Below, one piece after another: positions 26,889 to 36,783 of a stretch of 64,000 bases of DNA; position 1 is the stretch's first letter; each line of letters begins with the position of its first letter. Source of the DNA: an uncultured Sphingomonadaceae bacterium (GTDB lineage: Bacteria; Pseudomonadota; Alphaproteobacteria; Sphingomonadales; Sphingomonadaceae). The notes under the pieces are model-generated. The model had not been told where the DNA came from and made no database searches. It was given only the letters and a program-made list of their open reading frames with translations. The stretch lies in assembly GCA_947258815.1 (NCBI GenBank), contig CAMYJW010000030.1, positions 186,001-250,000 on the forward strand, read 5' to 3'. The translations under genes and the position numbers were made by a program.

Positions 26889-27950
26889 TTACGGGCGGTG
26901 GAAAGCGTCTTTGCCCCAGACCGGCGGGACATCGGCAAGGCTGAGAATGCCGGGTTTGGCATCGACCACGTAAGGAATGGCATGGACGGCATGGAGCGCA
27001 GTGGCCATGCAGGCGTCGTCGGTTGGCATCGCACTGTGCGATCCGATTTCGATCCGCGCGTTAATTTCCGGCTCGCCTTCCAGTTCGATGATCCAGCCAT
27101 GGCCCTTGGGCCAGTCCGGCGCGAGATCGGCGGCCATGCGCGTGTAATGCTGCAGCACGATCCGCTCTTTGCCTTCGGATATAACGCGAACGCCAAAATT
27201 CATCGCGCCGACCGTGCCCTTGGGGATCGTGCCGCTGGCAACATGCAAATCGCGATCTGTGACCACGACATTGCGGAAATTTTCGATCCGGTCGATCGGC
27301 AGATCAAGCGCATCAGCCATCAGCATGCCTGAATGACGCCAGGTTTCGCCCACCAGTTCAACATTCGCGAAAGCCGGGGTCGGATCATCGGGCGCAAAGC
27401 CAAAGCCCATCAGATCGAACATCTGATACGTGCTGGGATACTTGTCGTAAGAAAGCGTTTCGGACGCGATCAGCCGATCGCACCGCCGCGATAGGCGCGA
27501 CAATAGCAGCGGCAGCGATTCCGCAAAGAACCCCGGCATCACGCCAAGCCCGTGGAACGTCACCCCGCCCTGTTCGCAGGCATCGGCAATCGCACGTTCC
27601 ACCTCTTCGCCCAGCGATTTGGGATAGATGAAATTCGCCGCCGTGGTGATGACATTCTTGCCCGAAGCAAGCAGCGCGCAGATATCCTTTACCGATCCGG
27701 GAAAATCGTTTTCCGCGCCCGCCAGAAACAACACGCAATCGGCATCGGCATCAAGAATGGCCTGCCGGTCGTCCGTCGCAATCACGCCGATCTTATCGAT
27801 CTCGCAGATATCGCCAAGATCCTGGCCAACCTTTTCCGGATTATAAACGAACGCACCAACGATATCGTATGCGTCTGCCCGTTCCGCCGCCGCGCGCACA
27901 ACCATTTTTCCGGTGTGCCCGGTCGCCCAGTTGATGATGCGATAGCTCAT
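26889..27950 (-). CDS. DapB-like NAD(P)-dependent dehydrogenase
   Basis: A 353-residue protein with an N-terminal Rossmann domain (YRIINWATGHTGKMVVRAA, residues 3-21) and a C-terminal domain as in the dihydrodipicolinate reductase/2,4-diaminopentanoate dehydrogenase group. The block GLGVMPGFFAESLPLLLS (about residue 135) is typical of the diaminopentanoate-dehydrogenase-like branch. Homologues are frequent next to P450 and sulfotransferase genes, so amino acid metabolism is unlikely; it may be an oxidoreductase acting on a catabolic intermediate. GGGAGAG precedes the ATG. The DUF1214-like gene follows 33 bp downstream. Confidence 0.75.
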   Translation of the reverse strand: MSYRIINWATGHTGKMVVRAAAERADAYDIVGAFVYNPEKVGQDLGDICEIDKIGVIATDDRQAILDADADCVLFLAGAENDFPGSVKDICALLASGKNVITTAANFIYPKSLGEEVERAIADACEQGGVTFHGLGVMPGFFAESLPLLLSRLSRRCDRLIASETLSYDKYPSTYQMFDLMGFGFAPDDPTPAFANVELVGETWRHSGMLMADALDLPIDRIENFRNVVVTDRDLHVASGTIPKGTVGAMNFGVRVISEGKERIVLQHYTRMAADLAPDWPKGHGWIIELEGEPEINARIEIGSHSAMPTDDACMATALHAVHAIPYVVDAKPGILSLADVPPVWGKDAFHRP

Positions 27951-27987
27951 GTTATCTCTCCCGAAATCACACCGGCATCAGCGCAAT

Positions 27988-29187
27988 CTATAATTCAAAC
28001 CGGTCACAGTATGCGCCAAACTTGCGCCGCAGTTCGGCCCCGTCGAGACCATACTTGTCCAGACTGTATTCAAACTTTCCATACCGGTCTGATCGGTGCG
28101 CCGGATCTTGCATCCGCTGGCTGATCTTGCGCGCATAATCATCGGTGAACGCAATCCCGTGGGCTTCATAGATCGGCGCGATCACTGCAGCAGGATCGCT
28201 GACCAGATCGCGGAAATTGATGTGGTGCATGCGCGGATCGTCAATCGCCGGGCAGTTCAGGATGTGATCGACACCCTGACAAAGCTGTTCCACCATGGCA
28301 TCGGGATCGACATTATACTGGCCATCGTTGAACGGCGCATACTGGATTTCCAGCAGTTCGAGCAGCGAACCGACCAGCTCTTCAGGTTTGCGATGAACCC
28401 AGAACCCCACCATGTCGGGAAACACTTCCAGCAGCGGATCAGCGATATACTGATGGATAACCCCTTTGCCGACCCAGCGCCGCGTGGGGCACTTCCACTG
28501 ATACTGTTTCAGCATGTCTCTGAAAAATTCAAACGCCCGCACCGGGTCGCGCGGCGGCAGGCACTGGGGCAGGCTGGGAATTTTCAGATACCAGAGCGGA
28601 TAAGCGAGATCGAGATCGAGCGAATAAGTGTATTCGTCTTCCGCCTCTGTCTCACCGCGCTGATCGAAATAGGGATGGCCCGACATCATCCGGGGTGATT
28701 GCGTGGTGATGAAATCCACATATTCGCCCTGCTCTTCGAGCGCGCGAAGATCAGCTTCAGGATCAAGGCCGCGCGGCGGCGAGGGATGCTGCACATCGCG
28801 ATAGCGCGGCGTGCGGTGGCCTTCATCCATCGCAAGGATCATCTGGGTGAATGTGGTTCCCGCGCGCGCATTGCCGATCACGAAAAACGGCTGAACGATT
28901 TCGGATTCCAGAATTTCAGGATGCTCGGCCCAGTCTCGCGCAACCTGAAGGCGTTTCATCACCACGCTTTTCATCTGTTGCGCGGCCACACCATAAAGCG
29001 ATTCCCGGATCGTGCCGAATGCGTTGAACAGGCCGATCAGATAGTCGAACCGCTCCCTGATATCGGGATCGGCATACTGGCCCAGTCCGCTTTCCTTCAC
29101 GGCAGCTTCAAAAATCGCATCGCCATCAAGCGATCTGCGCGCCTCGCGCTCTGCCTGCAGCAACGTGGCATTCCCGACTTCGTTCAT
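27988..29187 (-). CDS. Sulfotransferase family protein
   Basis: A 399-residue protein of the bacterial sulfotransferase family. FFVIGNARAGTTFTQMIL (about residue 95) is the 5'-phosphosulfate-binding loop of the R-x-G-T-T type, and a region around residue 240-255 (DMVGFWVHRKPEELVGSLLELL) matches the 3'-phosphate block R/H-R-x-P-x-E-x-x-x-S. The ATG at 29187 is chosen because GAAGAGG lies 8 nt upstream and the protein then starts MNEVGNATLL; the longer frame to 29349 looks non-coding. It is the first gene of the set sulfotransferase, DapB-like, DUF1214-like. It could sulfate a hydroxylated substrate, or be a non-sulfating relative. Confidence 0.82.
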   Translation of the reverse strand: MNEVGNATLLQAEREARRSLDGDAIFEAAVKESGLGQYADPDIRERFDYLIGLFNAFGTIRESLYGVAAQQMKSVVMKRLQVARDWAEHPEILESEIVQPFFVIGNARAGTTFTQMILAMDEGHRTPRYRDVQHPSPPRGLDPEADLRALEEQGEYVDFITTQSPRMMSGHPYFDQRGETEAEDEYTYSLDLDLAYPLWYLKIPSLPQCLPPRDPVRAFEFFRDMLKQYQWKCPTRRWVGKGVIHQYIADPLLEVFPDMVGFWVHRKPEELVGSLLELLEIQYAPFNDGQYNVDPDAMVEQLCQGVDHILNCPAIDDPRMHHINFRDLVSDPAAVIAPIYEAHGIAFTDDYARKISQRMQDPAHRSDRYGKFEYSLDKYGLDGAELRRKFGAYCDRFEL

Positions 29188-29408
29188 TCCAGACACCTCT
29201 TCACCGGGCGAACTTCCGCCGTCATGCGCGGTCCTTCGCTTCTTTTGCTCTTCAAAGCATGATCCGAAGGGGTGAAAACCTATCAGGCGGCTGGCGCATC
29301 GCGGATGCCCATCCATGTATGCGATGCGGGAATGAACCGGGATCGGCACTTGGACGAGCGTTGGAAAAACTGAAGGTGAAGATCAGACGGACCGGTGTCC
29401 CGCCGCGT
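29188..29408. other. Intergenic gap before the sulfotransferase gene
   Basis: 221 bp without a gene, between the carboxylase alpha gene and the sulfotransferase gene on the same strand. The segment 29253-29280 (AAAGCATGATCCGAAG...) resembles one arm of a short repeat seen between genes in many alphaproteobacteria, but only one arm is present. No terminator with a T-run was found for the leucine operon. Confidence 0.4.
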
Positions 29409-31265
29409 TCAGGCGTCCTCTTCCTCCGCCACGATCCGCGCCAGAAGCGCTTCGACCTGGACTTGCGCCCCGGTTTTCGCATCAAGCTCTGCCACCACGC
29501 CATCGAAGGGCGCGGAAAGCGTATGCTCCATCTTCATCGCTTCAAGCGTGAGCAGCGTTTGCCCCTTCACGACGGTTTCACCCCTGCCAACCGCCACTGC
29601 GATGATCCGGCCAGGCATCGGCGCCAGGATCGCGCCCGACCCATCCGCCAAGCCGTGGCTGCCTGTTTTGCGCCAACGCATCAATTGCCAGACCTGCCCA
29701 TTCCCGGCCACAAGGGTTGTTTCTTCAGGTTTCGCCGTTCCTTTGCCTTCCAGCTTAACCTCTACCGGCTCACCATCGAGCAGGAACAGCCCGGTCTTGC
29801 GCGGCGCGGCATTCAGGCGCAGCCCGTTCGGACCGAACTGGCCCATCAGCCGGTTCGCAGCCTGTTCCAGCACCTCTGACGATGGCGAGCGCGGCTGAGC
29901 CATCGCTTCGCCGTCTCGGGCAATCAGACCAGTATCGACATCGCCGGCCACGAAATCGGGATGCTGCAACGCCTGAACCAGAAACGATGCATTCGTCCGC
30001 ACCGGCCACACGGCGGTGTCTTCCAGCATCGCGCCCAGCCGGCCGATTGCCTCGGCCCGCGTGGTGCCGTGGGCAATCACCTTTGCGATCATGGGGTCGT
30101 AGTAAGGCGATACCTGCGCGCCCTGCCTGACGCCGGTATCGATACGCCCGCCGATAGCCGATCCGAAACGCAACACATCAAGCCCGCCAATTGAAGGCAG
30201 AAAACCTTTTGCCGGATCCTCTGCATAGAGCCGCGCCTCCATCGCCCAGCCAGCAATGGCAAGTTCGTCCTGCCTAAGCGGAATCGGTTCGCCGCTGGCC
30301 ACACGCAATTGCCATTCGACCAGATCGATACCCGTGATTTCCTCTGTCACCGGATGTTCAACCTGAAGCCGGGTGTTCATTTCCATGAACCAGATGCGGT
30401 CCGCGCGCAGCCCTTCCGAAGCGTCGGCGATGAACTCGATCGTGCCCGCACCTTCATAATTCACCGCCCGCGCGGCGCGCACGGCGGCGGCGCACAATTC
30501 TGCACGCGTGGCATCATCCATACCGGGAGCGGGCGCTTCCTCAATCACCTTCTGGTGTCGGCGCTGAAGCGAGCAATCGCGCTCGAACAGGTGAACGATA
30601 TTGCCCTGGCTGTCTCCGAATACCTGCACCTCGATATGGCGCGGGCGCTGGATGTATTTTTCGATCAGCACATGATCGTTGCCGAAGGAGGCAGCCGCCT
30701 CGCGCTGGCAACTGGCGAGCGCCTCGGCAAAGTCATCCGCCCGCTCAACCAGGCGCATGCCTTTGCCGCCACCGCCAGCGACCGCCTTGATCAGCACGGG
30801 ATAGCCAACCTCCGCCGCGCGTTCAGCCAGAAAGGCGGCGTTCTGGTTTTTACCCGAATAACCGGGTGTGACCGGAACCCCCGCTTGTGCCATCAGCGTC
30901 TTGGCGGCATCCTTCAGGCCCATCGCGGTGATCGAATGGGGCTTGGGGCCAATCCAGATAAGGCCGGCATCGATCACATCCTGCGCGAACCGGGCGTTTT
31001 CGGAAAGGAAGCCGTAGCCCGGATGGATGGCCTGCGCGCCCGCCTGTTTTGCGGCTGCAAGAATCCTGTCGCCCATCAGATAGCTTTCGCGCGCGGGCGA
31101 AGCGCCAACATGCACCGATTCATCCGCTTCGCGCACATGCAGTGCATCGGCGTCGGCGTCGGAATAAACCGCGACCGTCCTGATACCGAGCCTTCGCGCG
31201 GTGCGGATGATCCGACAGGCGATTTCGCCGCGATTGGCGACAAGAAGCGAATCAATCATGGCCAT
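29409..31265 (-). CDS. mccA: 3-methylcrotonyl-CoA carboxylase, biotin-containing alpha subunit
   Basis: A 618-residue acyl-CoA carboxylase alpha chain. Domains in order: biotin carboxylase N-terminal domain (LVANRGEIACRIIRTARR), ATP-grasp (KAVAGGGGKGMRLV, residues about 155-170), biotin carboxylase C-terminal domain (EMNTRLQVEHPVTEEITG, about 285-300), then the biotinyl domain with EAMKMEH, the biotinylated Lys being residue 578. With the beta subunit directly upstream it carboxylates 3-methylcrotonyl-CoA in leucine breakdown. Assignment to methylcrotonyl-CoA rather than propionyl- or geranyl-CoA rests on the neighbouring isovaleryl-CoA dehydrogenase and keto-acid dehydrogenase. ATG overlaps the upstream TAA (TAATG). 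Confidence 0.92.
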   Translation of the reverse strand: MAMIDSLLVANRGEIACRIIRTARRLGIRTVAVYSDADADALHVREADESVHVGASPARESYLMGDRILAAAKQAGAQAIHPGYGFLSENARFAQDVIDAGLIWIGPKPHSITAMGLKDAAKTLMAQAGVPVTPGYSGKNQNAAFLAERAAEVGYPVLIKAVAGGGGKGMRLVERADDFAEALASCQREAAASFGNDHVLIEKYIQRPRHIEVQVFGDSQGNIVHLFERDCSLQRRHQKVIEEAPAPGMDDATRAELCAAAVRAARAVNYEGAGTIEFIADASEGLRADRIWFMEMNTRLQVEHPVTEEITGIDLVEWQLRVASGEPIPLRQDELAIAGWAMEARLYAEDPAKGFLPSIGGLDVLRFGSAIGGRIDTGVRQGAQVSPYYDPMIAKVIAHGTTRAEAIGRLGAMLEDTAVWPVRTNASFLVQALQHPDFVAGDVDTGLIARDGEAMAQPRSPSSEVLEQAANRLMGQFGPNGLRLNAAPRKTGLFLLDGEPVEVKLEGKGTAKPEETTLVAGNGQVWQLMRWRKTGSHGLADGSGAILAPMPGRIIAVAVGRGETVVKGQTLLTLEAMKMEHTLSAPFDGVVAELDAKTGAQVQVEALLARIVAEEEDA

Positions 31266-32863
31266 TACATCCTGAACACGCCGAAACCGCCCGGTTCCGA
31301 CGGCGCTTCGAGAGTGGCGGCGAGCGCCAGGCCCAGCACATCACGGGTCTGCGCCGGATCGATGATGCCATCGTCCCACAGGCGCGCGGTGGCATAATAG
31401 GGATTTCCCTCATCCTCATATTTCTGGCGGATCGGTGTCTTGAAAGCCTCCGCCTCGCGCTCATCCCATTTATCGGCATCGCGGTGGACGGTCGCCAGCA
31501 CGCTGGCCGCCTGTTCGCCGCCCATCACGCTGATCCGCGCGTTGGGCCAGGTAAACAGAAACCGCGGCGAATAGGCCCGGCCGCACATGCCGTAATTTCC
31601 GGCACCAAAGCTGCCGCCGATCAGAACAGTGATTTTGGGGACGGTTGCCGTGGCCACCGCCGTCACGAGCTTGGCACCATGCTTGGCTATCCCTTCCGCC
31701 TCATACTGTCCGCCAACCATGAAGCCGGAAATGTTCTGCAGGAACAGCAGCGGAATGCCACGCTGCTGCGCGAGCTCGATGAAGTGCGCACCCTTTACAG
31801 CGCTTTCGCTGAACAGCACCCCATTGTTGGCGAGTATCGCCACCGGCATGCCCCATATATGCGCGAAACCGCACACCAACGTGTTGCCGTAGAGCGCCTT
31901 GAATTCTTGAAATTCGCTGCCGTCGACGATTCGCGCAATCACCTCATGCACATCATAGGGCGCGCGCACATCCTCGGGTATGAGGCTGTAAAGTTCCTCT
32001 GGATCGTAAAGAGGCGGGCGCGGATCGCGCTTTGCCACTTCGAAGCCCTTGTTGACGCCAAGATGCGAAACAATGTCGCGCACGATCGTCAGGGCATGCT
32101 CATCATCGTCGGCCAGATGGTCCGTTACGCCCGATTTGCGGCTGTGCAATTCGCCGCCGCCCAGATCCTCTGCGCTGATCACCTCGCCCGTCGCGGCCTG
32201 CACCAGCGGCGGACCTGCCAGAAAGATCGTGCCCTGGTTTTTCACGATCACGCTTTCGTCCGACATCGCGGGCACATAAGCGCCGCCTGCGGTGCAGTTG
32301 CCCATCACGCAAGCGATCTGCGCGATACCCCGTGCCGACATGTTCGCCTGATTGAAGAAGAAGCGTCCGAAATGATCACGATCGGGAAACACGTCTGCCT
32401 GGTTGGGGAGGTTCGCCCCCCCGCTGTCGACCAGATAGATACAGGCCAACCGGTTTTCGAGAGCGATCTCCTGAGCACGCAGATGTTTCTTCACCGTCAT
32501 CGGATAATACGTGCCGCCCTTCACCGTGGCGTCATTCGCGAAGATCATGCACTGGCGCCCCGATACGCGGCCAATCCCGGCAATGATGCCGCCCCCCGGC
32601 ACTTCATCTTCGTAAAGGCCGTTGGCTGCAAGCTGACCGATTTCCAGAAACGGCGAACCGGGGTCCAGCAATCGTTCCACCCGGTCACGCGGCAGCAGCT
32701 TGCCCCGGCTGACGTGGCGTTCGCGGTGCCTTTCCGGCCCACCCAGAGCCGCCTGCGCGACTCGTGTCCGCAGTTCCTGGGCAAGCGCGCGGTTATGCGC
32801 GTCGCGGGCTTTCGCCTCAGAACTGTCAAAATCGATCGCTGTGGAAAGAACCGGCGCGCTCAC
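31265..32863 (-). CDS. mccB: 3-methylcrotonyl-CoA carboxylase, carboxyltransferase beta subunit
   Basis: A 532-residue carboxyltransferase of the crotonase-like fold (PF01039). [26 protein letters not shown] at the N terminus, [17 protein letters not shown] (about residue 145) and [13 protein letters not shown] (about 450) match methylcrotonoyl-CoA carboxylase beta chains closely; the GGANLP loop belongs to the acyl-CoA site. GTG start at 32863 overlaps the isovaleryl-CoA dehydrogenase stop by 4 bp (GTGA). Full-length and in the order ivd-mccB-mccA seen in liu operons. Confidence 0.94.
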   Translation of the reverse strand: MSAPVLSTAIDFDSSEAKARDAHNRALAQELRTRVAQAALGGPERHRERHVSRGKLLPRDRVERLLDPGSPFLEIGQLAANGLYEDEVPGGGIIAGIGRVSGRQCMIFANDATVKGGTYYPMTVKKHLRAQEIALENRLACIYLVDSGGANLPNQADVFPDRDHFGRFFFNQANMSARGIAQIACVMGNCTAGGAYVPAMSDESVIVKNQGTIFLAGPPLVQAATGEVISAEDLGGGELHSRKSGVTDHLADDDEHALTIVRDIVSHLGVNKGFEVAKRDPRPPLYDPEELYSLIPEDVRAPYDVHEVIARIVDGSEFQEFKALYGNTLVCGFAHIWGMPVAILANNGVLFSESAVKGAHFIELAQQRGIPLLFLQNISGFMVGGQYEAEGIAKHGAKLVTAVATATVPKITVLIGGSFGAGNYGMCGRAYSPRFLFTWPNARISVMGGEQAASVLATVHRDADKWDEREAEAFKTPIRQKYEDEGNPYYATARLWDDGIIDPAQTRDVLGLALAATLEAPSEPGGFGVFRM

Positions 32864-34017
32864 GCTTCGGCTCCCACCAGTTCGCGGCCGATCAACATGC
32901 GGCGAATTTCATTCGTCCCCGCGCCGATATCCAGCAGCTTGGCATCGCGCAAATAGCGTTCCACCGGCCAGTCCCTGGTATAGCCGGCACCGCCCAGAGC
33001 CTGCACCGCTTCGCCCGCTGCGCGAAATGCGCTCTCGCTCGCCAGCAGGATCGCGCCAGCGGCGTCAAAGCGCGTCGTCTGGCCCGCGTCACATGCCCGC
33101 GCCACGGCATAAGTATAGGCGCGCGCGGATTGCAGCGCCACATGCATATCGGCCACCTTGGCCTGCATCAGCTGGAACGCTCCGATCGGCCTGCCGAACT
33201 GCTTGCGCTCGCGGACATAGGGCAACACCGTATCAAGACAGGCCTGGATGATGCCAAGCTGGATGCCCGACAACACCACGCGTTCATAATCGAGACCGCT
33301 CATCAACACGCCGACGCCGCCGCCCACCGGCCCCATCACGTTTTCTTCCGGCACGAAGCAATCGTCGAACACCAGTTCGGCGGTGGGGCTGCCGCGCATC
33401 CCCAACTTGTCAACTTTCTGTCCGATCGAGAAGCCCGCGAAGTCCTTTTCGATCAGGAAGGCGGTGATTCCGCGCGAACCTGCATCGGGCAAGGTTTTGG
33501 CATAGACGACCAGCGTATCGGCATAAGGTGCGTTGGTGATCCAGAACTTGGTTCCGTTCAGGCAATAGCCGCCCGCAACCGCATCCGCCTTCAGCTTCAT
33601 TCCGACAACGTCCGAACCGGCCCCTGTTTCCGACATGGCCAGACTGCCGACATGTTCGCCCGAAATCAGTTTCGGCAGATATTTTGCCTTCTGAGCATCA
33701 TTTCCCCAGCGGCGGATCTGGTTGACGCAAAGGTTTGAATGGGCACCATAACTGAGCCCGATCGAAGCGCTGGCCCGGCTGATCTCCTCCACTGCCACGC
33801 AATGTTCCAGATAGCCAAGGCCAAGCCCGCCCCATTCTTCCTCAACCGTGATGCCATGCAGGCCAAGTTTGCCCATCGCCGGCCACAGCTCATCGCGCGG
33901 GAACCAATCTTCCGAGTCGATCCGCGCCGCCAGTGGCGCGATCTGGTCTGTGGCAAATCGGCTTGTCGTATCGCGAATGGCATCGGCCATTTCGCCCAGA
34001 AAGAAATCAAGCATCAT
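32860..34017 (-). CDS. ivd: Isovaleryl-CoA dehydrogenase
   Basis: A 385-residue acyl-CoA dehydrogenase that oxidises isovaleryl-CoA to 3-methylcrotonyl-CoA with FAD. It has [17 protein letters not shown] FAD/substrate block ([16 protein letters not shown], about residue 128), [18 protein letters not shown], and the C-terminal [20 protein letters not shown] block with the family's flavin-binding residues. The Glu in [15 protein letters not shown] helix ([12 protein letters not shown], about 250) is at the position used as catalytic base in isovaleryl enzymes. GAGGG precedes the ATG. Operon partners mccB and mccA catalyse the next step. Confidence 0.92.
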   Translation of the reverse strand: MMLDFFLGEMADAIRDTTSRFATDQIAPLAARIDSEDWFPRDELWPAMGKLGLHGITVEEEWGGLGLGYLEHCVAVEEISRASASIGLSYGAHSNLCVNQIRRWGNDAQKAKYLPKLISGEHVGSLAMSETGAGSDVVGMKLKADAVAGGYCLNGTKFWITNAPYADTLVVYAKTLPDAGSRGITAFLIEKDFAGFSIGQKVDKLGMRGSPTAELVFDDCFVPEENVMGPVGGGVGVLMSGLDYERVVLSGIQLGIIQACLDTVLPYVRERKQFGRPIGAFQLMQAKVADMHVALQSARAYTYAVARACDAGQTTRFDAAGAILLASESAFRAAGEAVQALGGAGYTRDWPVERYLRDAKLLDIGAGTNEIRRMLIGRELVGAEA

Positions 34018-34046
34018 CGGTCCCTCAATTTTATACCCGCCATCGG

Positions 34047-35444
34047 CTAGATGTGCAGTGCATGCCCCAGCGCGTCGAGAGCGCTTTCGTGTACCGCCTC
34101 ACCCAAAGTGGGGTGAGCATGAATGACTCCGGCCACATCTTCCAGCACCGCGCCCATTTCAATGAGTGTCGCAAACTGGCCGGCGAACTCCGAGATATGC
34201 TGCCCCACTGCCTGAATGCCGACTATCCGGTGTCCGGCCTCCTGCGCCAACACGCGAACAAATCCGCCATCGCCTCCCGCATCCATCGAGAGGGCACGAC
34301 CATTGGCCATGAAGGGGAAGTGGCCTGTGATTACCCGCTTATCCGGCGAAATATCGCTTGGCAGCGCGCCGATGCTGACAATCTCCGGCTCGGTAAAACA
34401 GATCGCAGGTATCCCCGCAGGGTCAAAACGCCGTTTGCGCCCTGCAATGATTTCGGCCACCATTTCGCCTTGCGCCGACGCTTTGTGCGCCAGCATGGGT
34501 TCGCCAACCAGATCGCCGATCGCCCAGACATTCGTGGTGGCTGTTGCGCAGCGATCGTCAACCCTGATGTAAGGCCCGTCCATGGCAAGATTCATTGTTT
34601 CCATGCCCCAGCCGCGTGTCGCAGGCTGACGACCGACCGTCACCAGAATACGATCGGCGGGCAGAACATGCCGTTGCCCGGCGCCACTCTCTATTGCGAG
34701 ACCGCCAGCCTCCTCACCCAGCGCCTTCGCTCCGAGATAAAGTTCGACGCCCTGATTTTCCAGCCAGCGCTTCACCGGATCGGTCAGCGTGGAATCGTAG
34801 AGCGGCAGGATCGCGTCAGCGGCCTCGACAACAGAAACCTTCGCACCGAATTTTGCAAATGCGGTGCCCAGCTCCAGACCGATATAGCCCGCGCCAACAA
34901 TGACCAGCCGTTCAGGCAGTTCTTCAAGCGCCAGCGCTTCGGCGCTGCCGATAACCCTACCGCCGAACGGCAGAAACGGCAGGTCCACCGGAACCGATCC
35001 CGTTGCCAGGATCACATGCTCAGGCTTGATCGTCATCCCACCACCGTTGTCATCGACGTGACATGTCTTGGCATCCAGAAACCCGGCATGACCCGCAATA
35101 ACCTTAACCTTGGCCTTGCGCAGTAGCCCCGCGACTCCACCTGATAGCCGATCGACAATCCCGTCTTTCCACCCCACGGTTTGCGCAAGATGCAGATGCG
35201 GTGGCTGGGCGTGGATACCGAAACGCCCCTCAGGCCGGGCCGCCCTGGTCAATTCGGCAAACAGCCCTGCCGCATGGATCAGCGCCTTTGACGGAATGCA
35301 TCCGCGGATCAGGCAGGTTCCGCCCAGACGATCCGCATCGACAAGCACCGTATCAAGACCGAGCTGCCCAGCCCGGATCGCTGCAACATAGCCGCCCGGT
35401 CCACCACCGACGACAAGCACTTTGGGCGTTAGCGTTCTCGTCAT
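34047..35444 (-). CDS. lpdV: Dihydrolipoamide dehydrogenase (E3) of the branched-chain complex
   Basis: A 465-residue pyridine nucleotide-disulfide oxidoreductase. FAD site GGGPGGYVAAIRA (residues about 13-25), redox disulfide GGTCLIRGCIPSK (about 40-52), NAD site GAGYIGLELG (about 182) and C-terminal HAHPTLGEAVHE with the catalytic His-Glu pair are all intact. It reoxidises the lipoyl group of the E2 encoded just upstream (4-bp gap), giving NADH. Its place in the bkd operon marks it as the dedicated branched-chain E3 rather than the pyruvate or 2-oxoglutarate one. Confidence 0.93.
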   Translation of the reverse strand: MTRTLTPKVLVVGGGPGGYVAAIRAGQLGLDTVLVDADRLGGTCLIRGCIPSKALIHAAGLFAELTRAARPEGRFGIHAQPPHLHLAQTVGWKDGIVDRLSGGVAGLLRKAKVKVIAGHAGFLDAKTCHVDDNGGGMTIKPEHVILATGSVPVDLPFLPFGGRVIGSAEALALEELPERLVIVGAGYIGLELGTAFAKFGAKVSVVEAADAILPLYDSTLTDPVKRWLENQGVELYLGAKALGEEAGGLAIESGAGQRHVLPADRILVTVGRQPATRGWGMETMNLAMDGPYIRVDDRCATATTNVWAIGDLVGEPMLAHKASAQGEMVAEIIAGRKRRFDPAGIPAICFTEPEIVSIGALPSDISPDKRVITGHFPFMANGRALSMDAGGDGGFVRVLAQEAGHRIVGIQAVGQHISEFAGQFATLIEMGAVLEDVAGVIHAHPTLGEAVHESALDALGHALHI

Positions 35445-35448
35445 CCTG

Positions 35449-36783
35449 TCAATCCATGAAAATCAGAGCGGGATGTTCGAGCAGCCGTTTCAGGCGCTGC
35501 ACGAACAGGGCGGCATCATAACCATCGACAATGCGATGATCGAATGAGCTCGAAAGGTTCATCATCTTGCGCACCGATACGAAGCTGCCGTCGACGACGG
35601 GCCGTTCGACGATCTTGTTCGGCCCGATGATTGCCACCTCTGGATGGTTGATAACAGGCGTGCTCGCCACTCCGCCAAGCGGGCCAAGGCTGGTGATCGT
35701 TATCGTCGAGCCCGACAGTTCATTTCGCCGCGCTGTCCCGTCGCGCGCGGCGGCGCTGATCCGTGCAACTTCGGCGGCCAGTTTCCACACGTCGCGGCTT
35801 TCCGCATGGCTCACCACGGGAACCATAAGCCCGCCGGGCGTCTGCGTCGCGATGCCGATATGCACACCGCCATGGCGATGCAACACGCCGGCCTCGTCAT
35901 CATAGCGCGCATTGATCTGGGGAAAATCGGGTAAGACCTGCACCAGCGCCCGCATCAGGAACGGCAGCAACGTCAGCTTCGGCTGCTCTCCTTCGCGGTT
36001 CTGGTTAAGATCGGCGCGCAACGCCTCCAGCTCAGTGACATCGATTTCCTCAACATAGGCAATGTGCGGGATGCGGCTTTTTGCTTCCTGCATCTTCTCG
36101 GCGATCCTTCGCCGCAGACCGATGATCTGTTCGTCTTCGATTGCCTCACGGGCGCGATAGCGAGCATTACCGCAAGCTGCGTTCGCGCCTGCGGCCCCAC
36201 CCGCACCCGCACCCGCAGCGATATAGGCATCAAGATCGTCAGGGGTGATCCGTCCTCCAGGTCCGGTTCCGGGCACGAACTGCAAAGCAATGCCCTGCTC
36301 GAAAGCGCGATGGCGGGTAGCGGGAGATGCAAACACCGCACCGCCCTTTGCGCCTGACGGCAGCCCCGGTTCGGCACGCGCCTGCTCTGGCGCAGAAGAT
36401 GCGACGGCCCGGGCGGGCAGCGCTGGCGCTGGCGCTGGTTCTGCCACCTGTTCGGACTGAACCGGAACAGGAGTATCCACATCCACTGCGGGCACCGGTT
36501 CCGGGTCCCCCAGGGCCGCGTCATCAGCGGTGTTGCCCTCGCCCTCTACTTCCAGATCGACCAACGGAGAGCCGACCGCGAGCATATCGCCCACCGCGCC
36601 ATGGACGGCAACAACAACGCCATCGACCGGCGATGTCATATCCACCGTGGCCTTATCGGTCATGACGTCGACCATCGTCTGGTCCTCGCCGATTCTGTCT
36701 CCGGGCTGGACGTGCCATGCAACGATCTCGGCCTCGGTCACACCTTCTCCAATATCGGGAAGACGGAAAATATAGCGCCCCAT
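35449..36783 (-). CDS. bkdB: Branched-chain 2-oxo acid dehydrogenase E2 (lipoyl acyltransferase)
   Basis: A 444-residue E2 chain: N-terminal lipoyl domain (residues 1-80, lipoylated Lys in VMTDKATVDM), an Ala/Pro-rich linker, a peripheral subunit-binding domain (ASPATRHRAFEQGI...GRITPDDLDAYI, about 150-190) and the catalytic acyltransferase domain ending SFDHRIVDGYDAALF, with the active-site His-Asp. I chose ATG at 36783, which shares one base with the E1-beta stop (TGATG); the 70 residues upstream in the open frame show no homology. It transfers the acyl group to CoA, forming isovaleryl-, isobutyryl- or 2-methylbutyryl-CoA. Confidence 0.93.
   Translation of the reverse strand: MGRYIFRLPDIGEGVTEAEIVAWHVQPGDRIGEDQTMVDVMTDKATVDMTSPVDGVVVAVHGAVGDMLAVGSPLVDLEVEGEGNTADDAALGDPEPVPAVDVDTPVPVQSEQVAEPAPAPALPARAVASSAPEQARAEPGLPSGAKGGAVFASPATRHRAFEQGIALQFVPGTGPGGRITPDDLDAYIAAGAGAGGAAGANAACGNARYRAREAIEDEQIIGLRRRIAEKMQEAKSRIPHIAYVEEIDVTELEALRADLNQNREGEQPKLTLLPFLMRALVQVLPDFPQINARYDDEAGVLHRHGGVHIGIATQTPGGLMVPVVSHAESRDVWKLAAEVARISAAARDGTARRNELSGSTITITSLGPLGGVASTPVINHPEVAIIGPNKIVERPVVDGSFVSVRKMMNLSSSFDHRIVDGYDAALFVQRLKRLLEHPALIFMD

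Noticed and set aside
29253..29280. AAAGCATGATCCGAAG segment as a dispersed intergenic repeat
   Set aside because: Only a single arm is present in the window and no second copy was found, so a repeat family cannot be supported from this sequence.
36181..36560. Short repeated Ala/Pro/Gly codons in bkdB as a tandem repeat array
   Set aside because: This is the flexible linker between the lipoyl and catalytic domains of the E2 protein, normal for the family.
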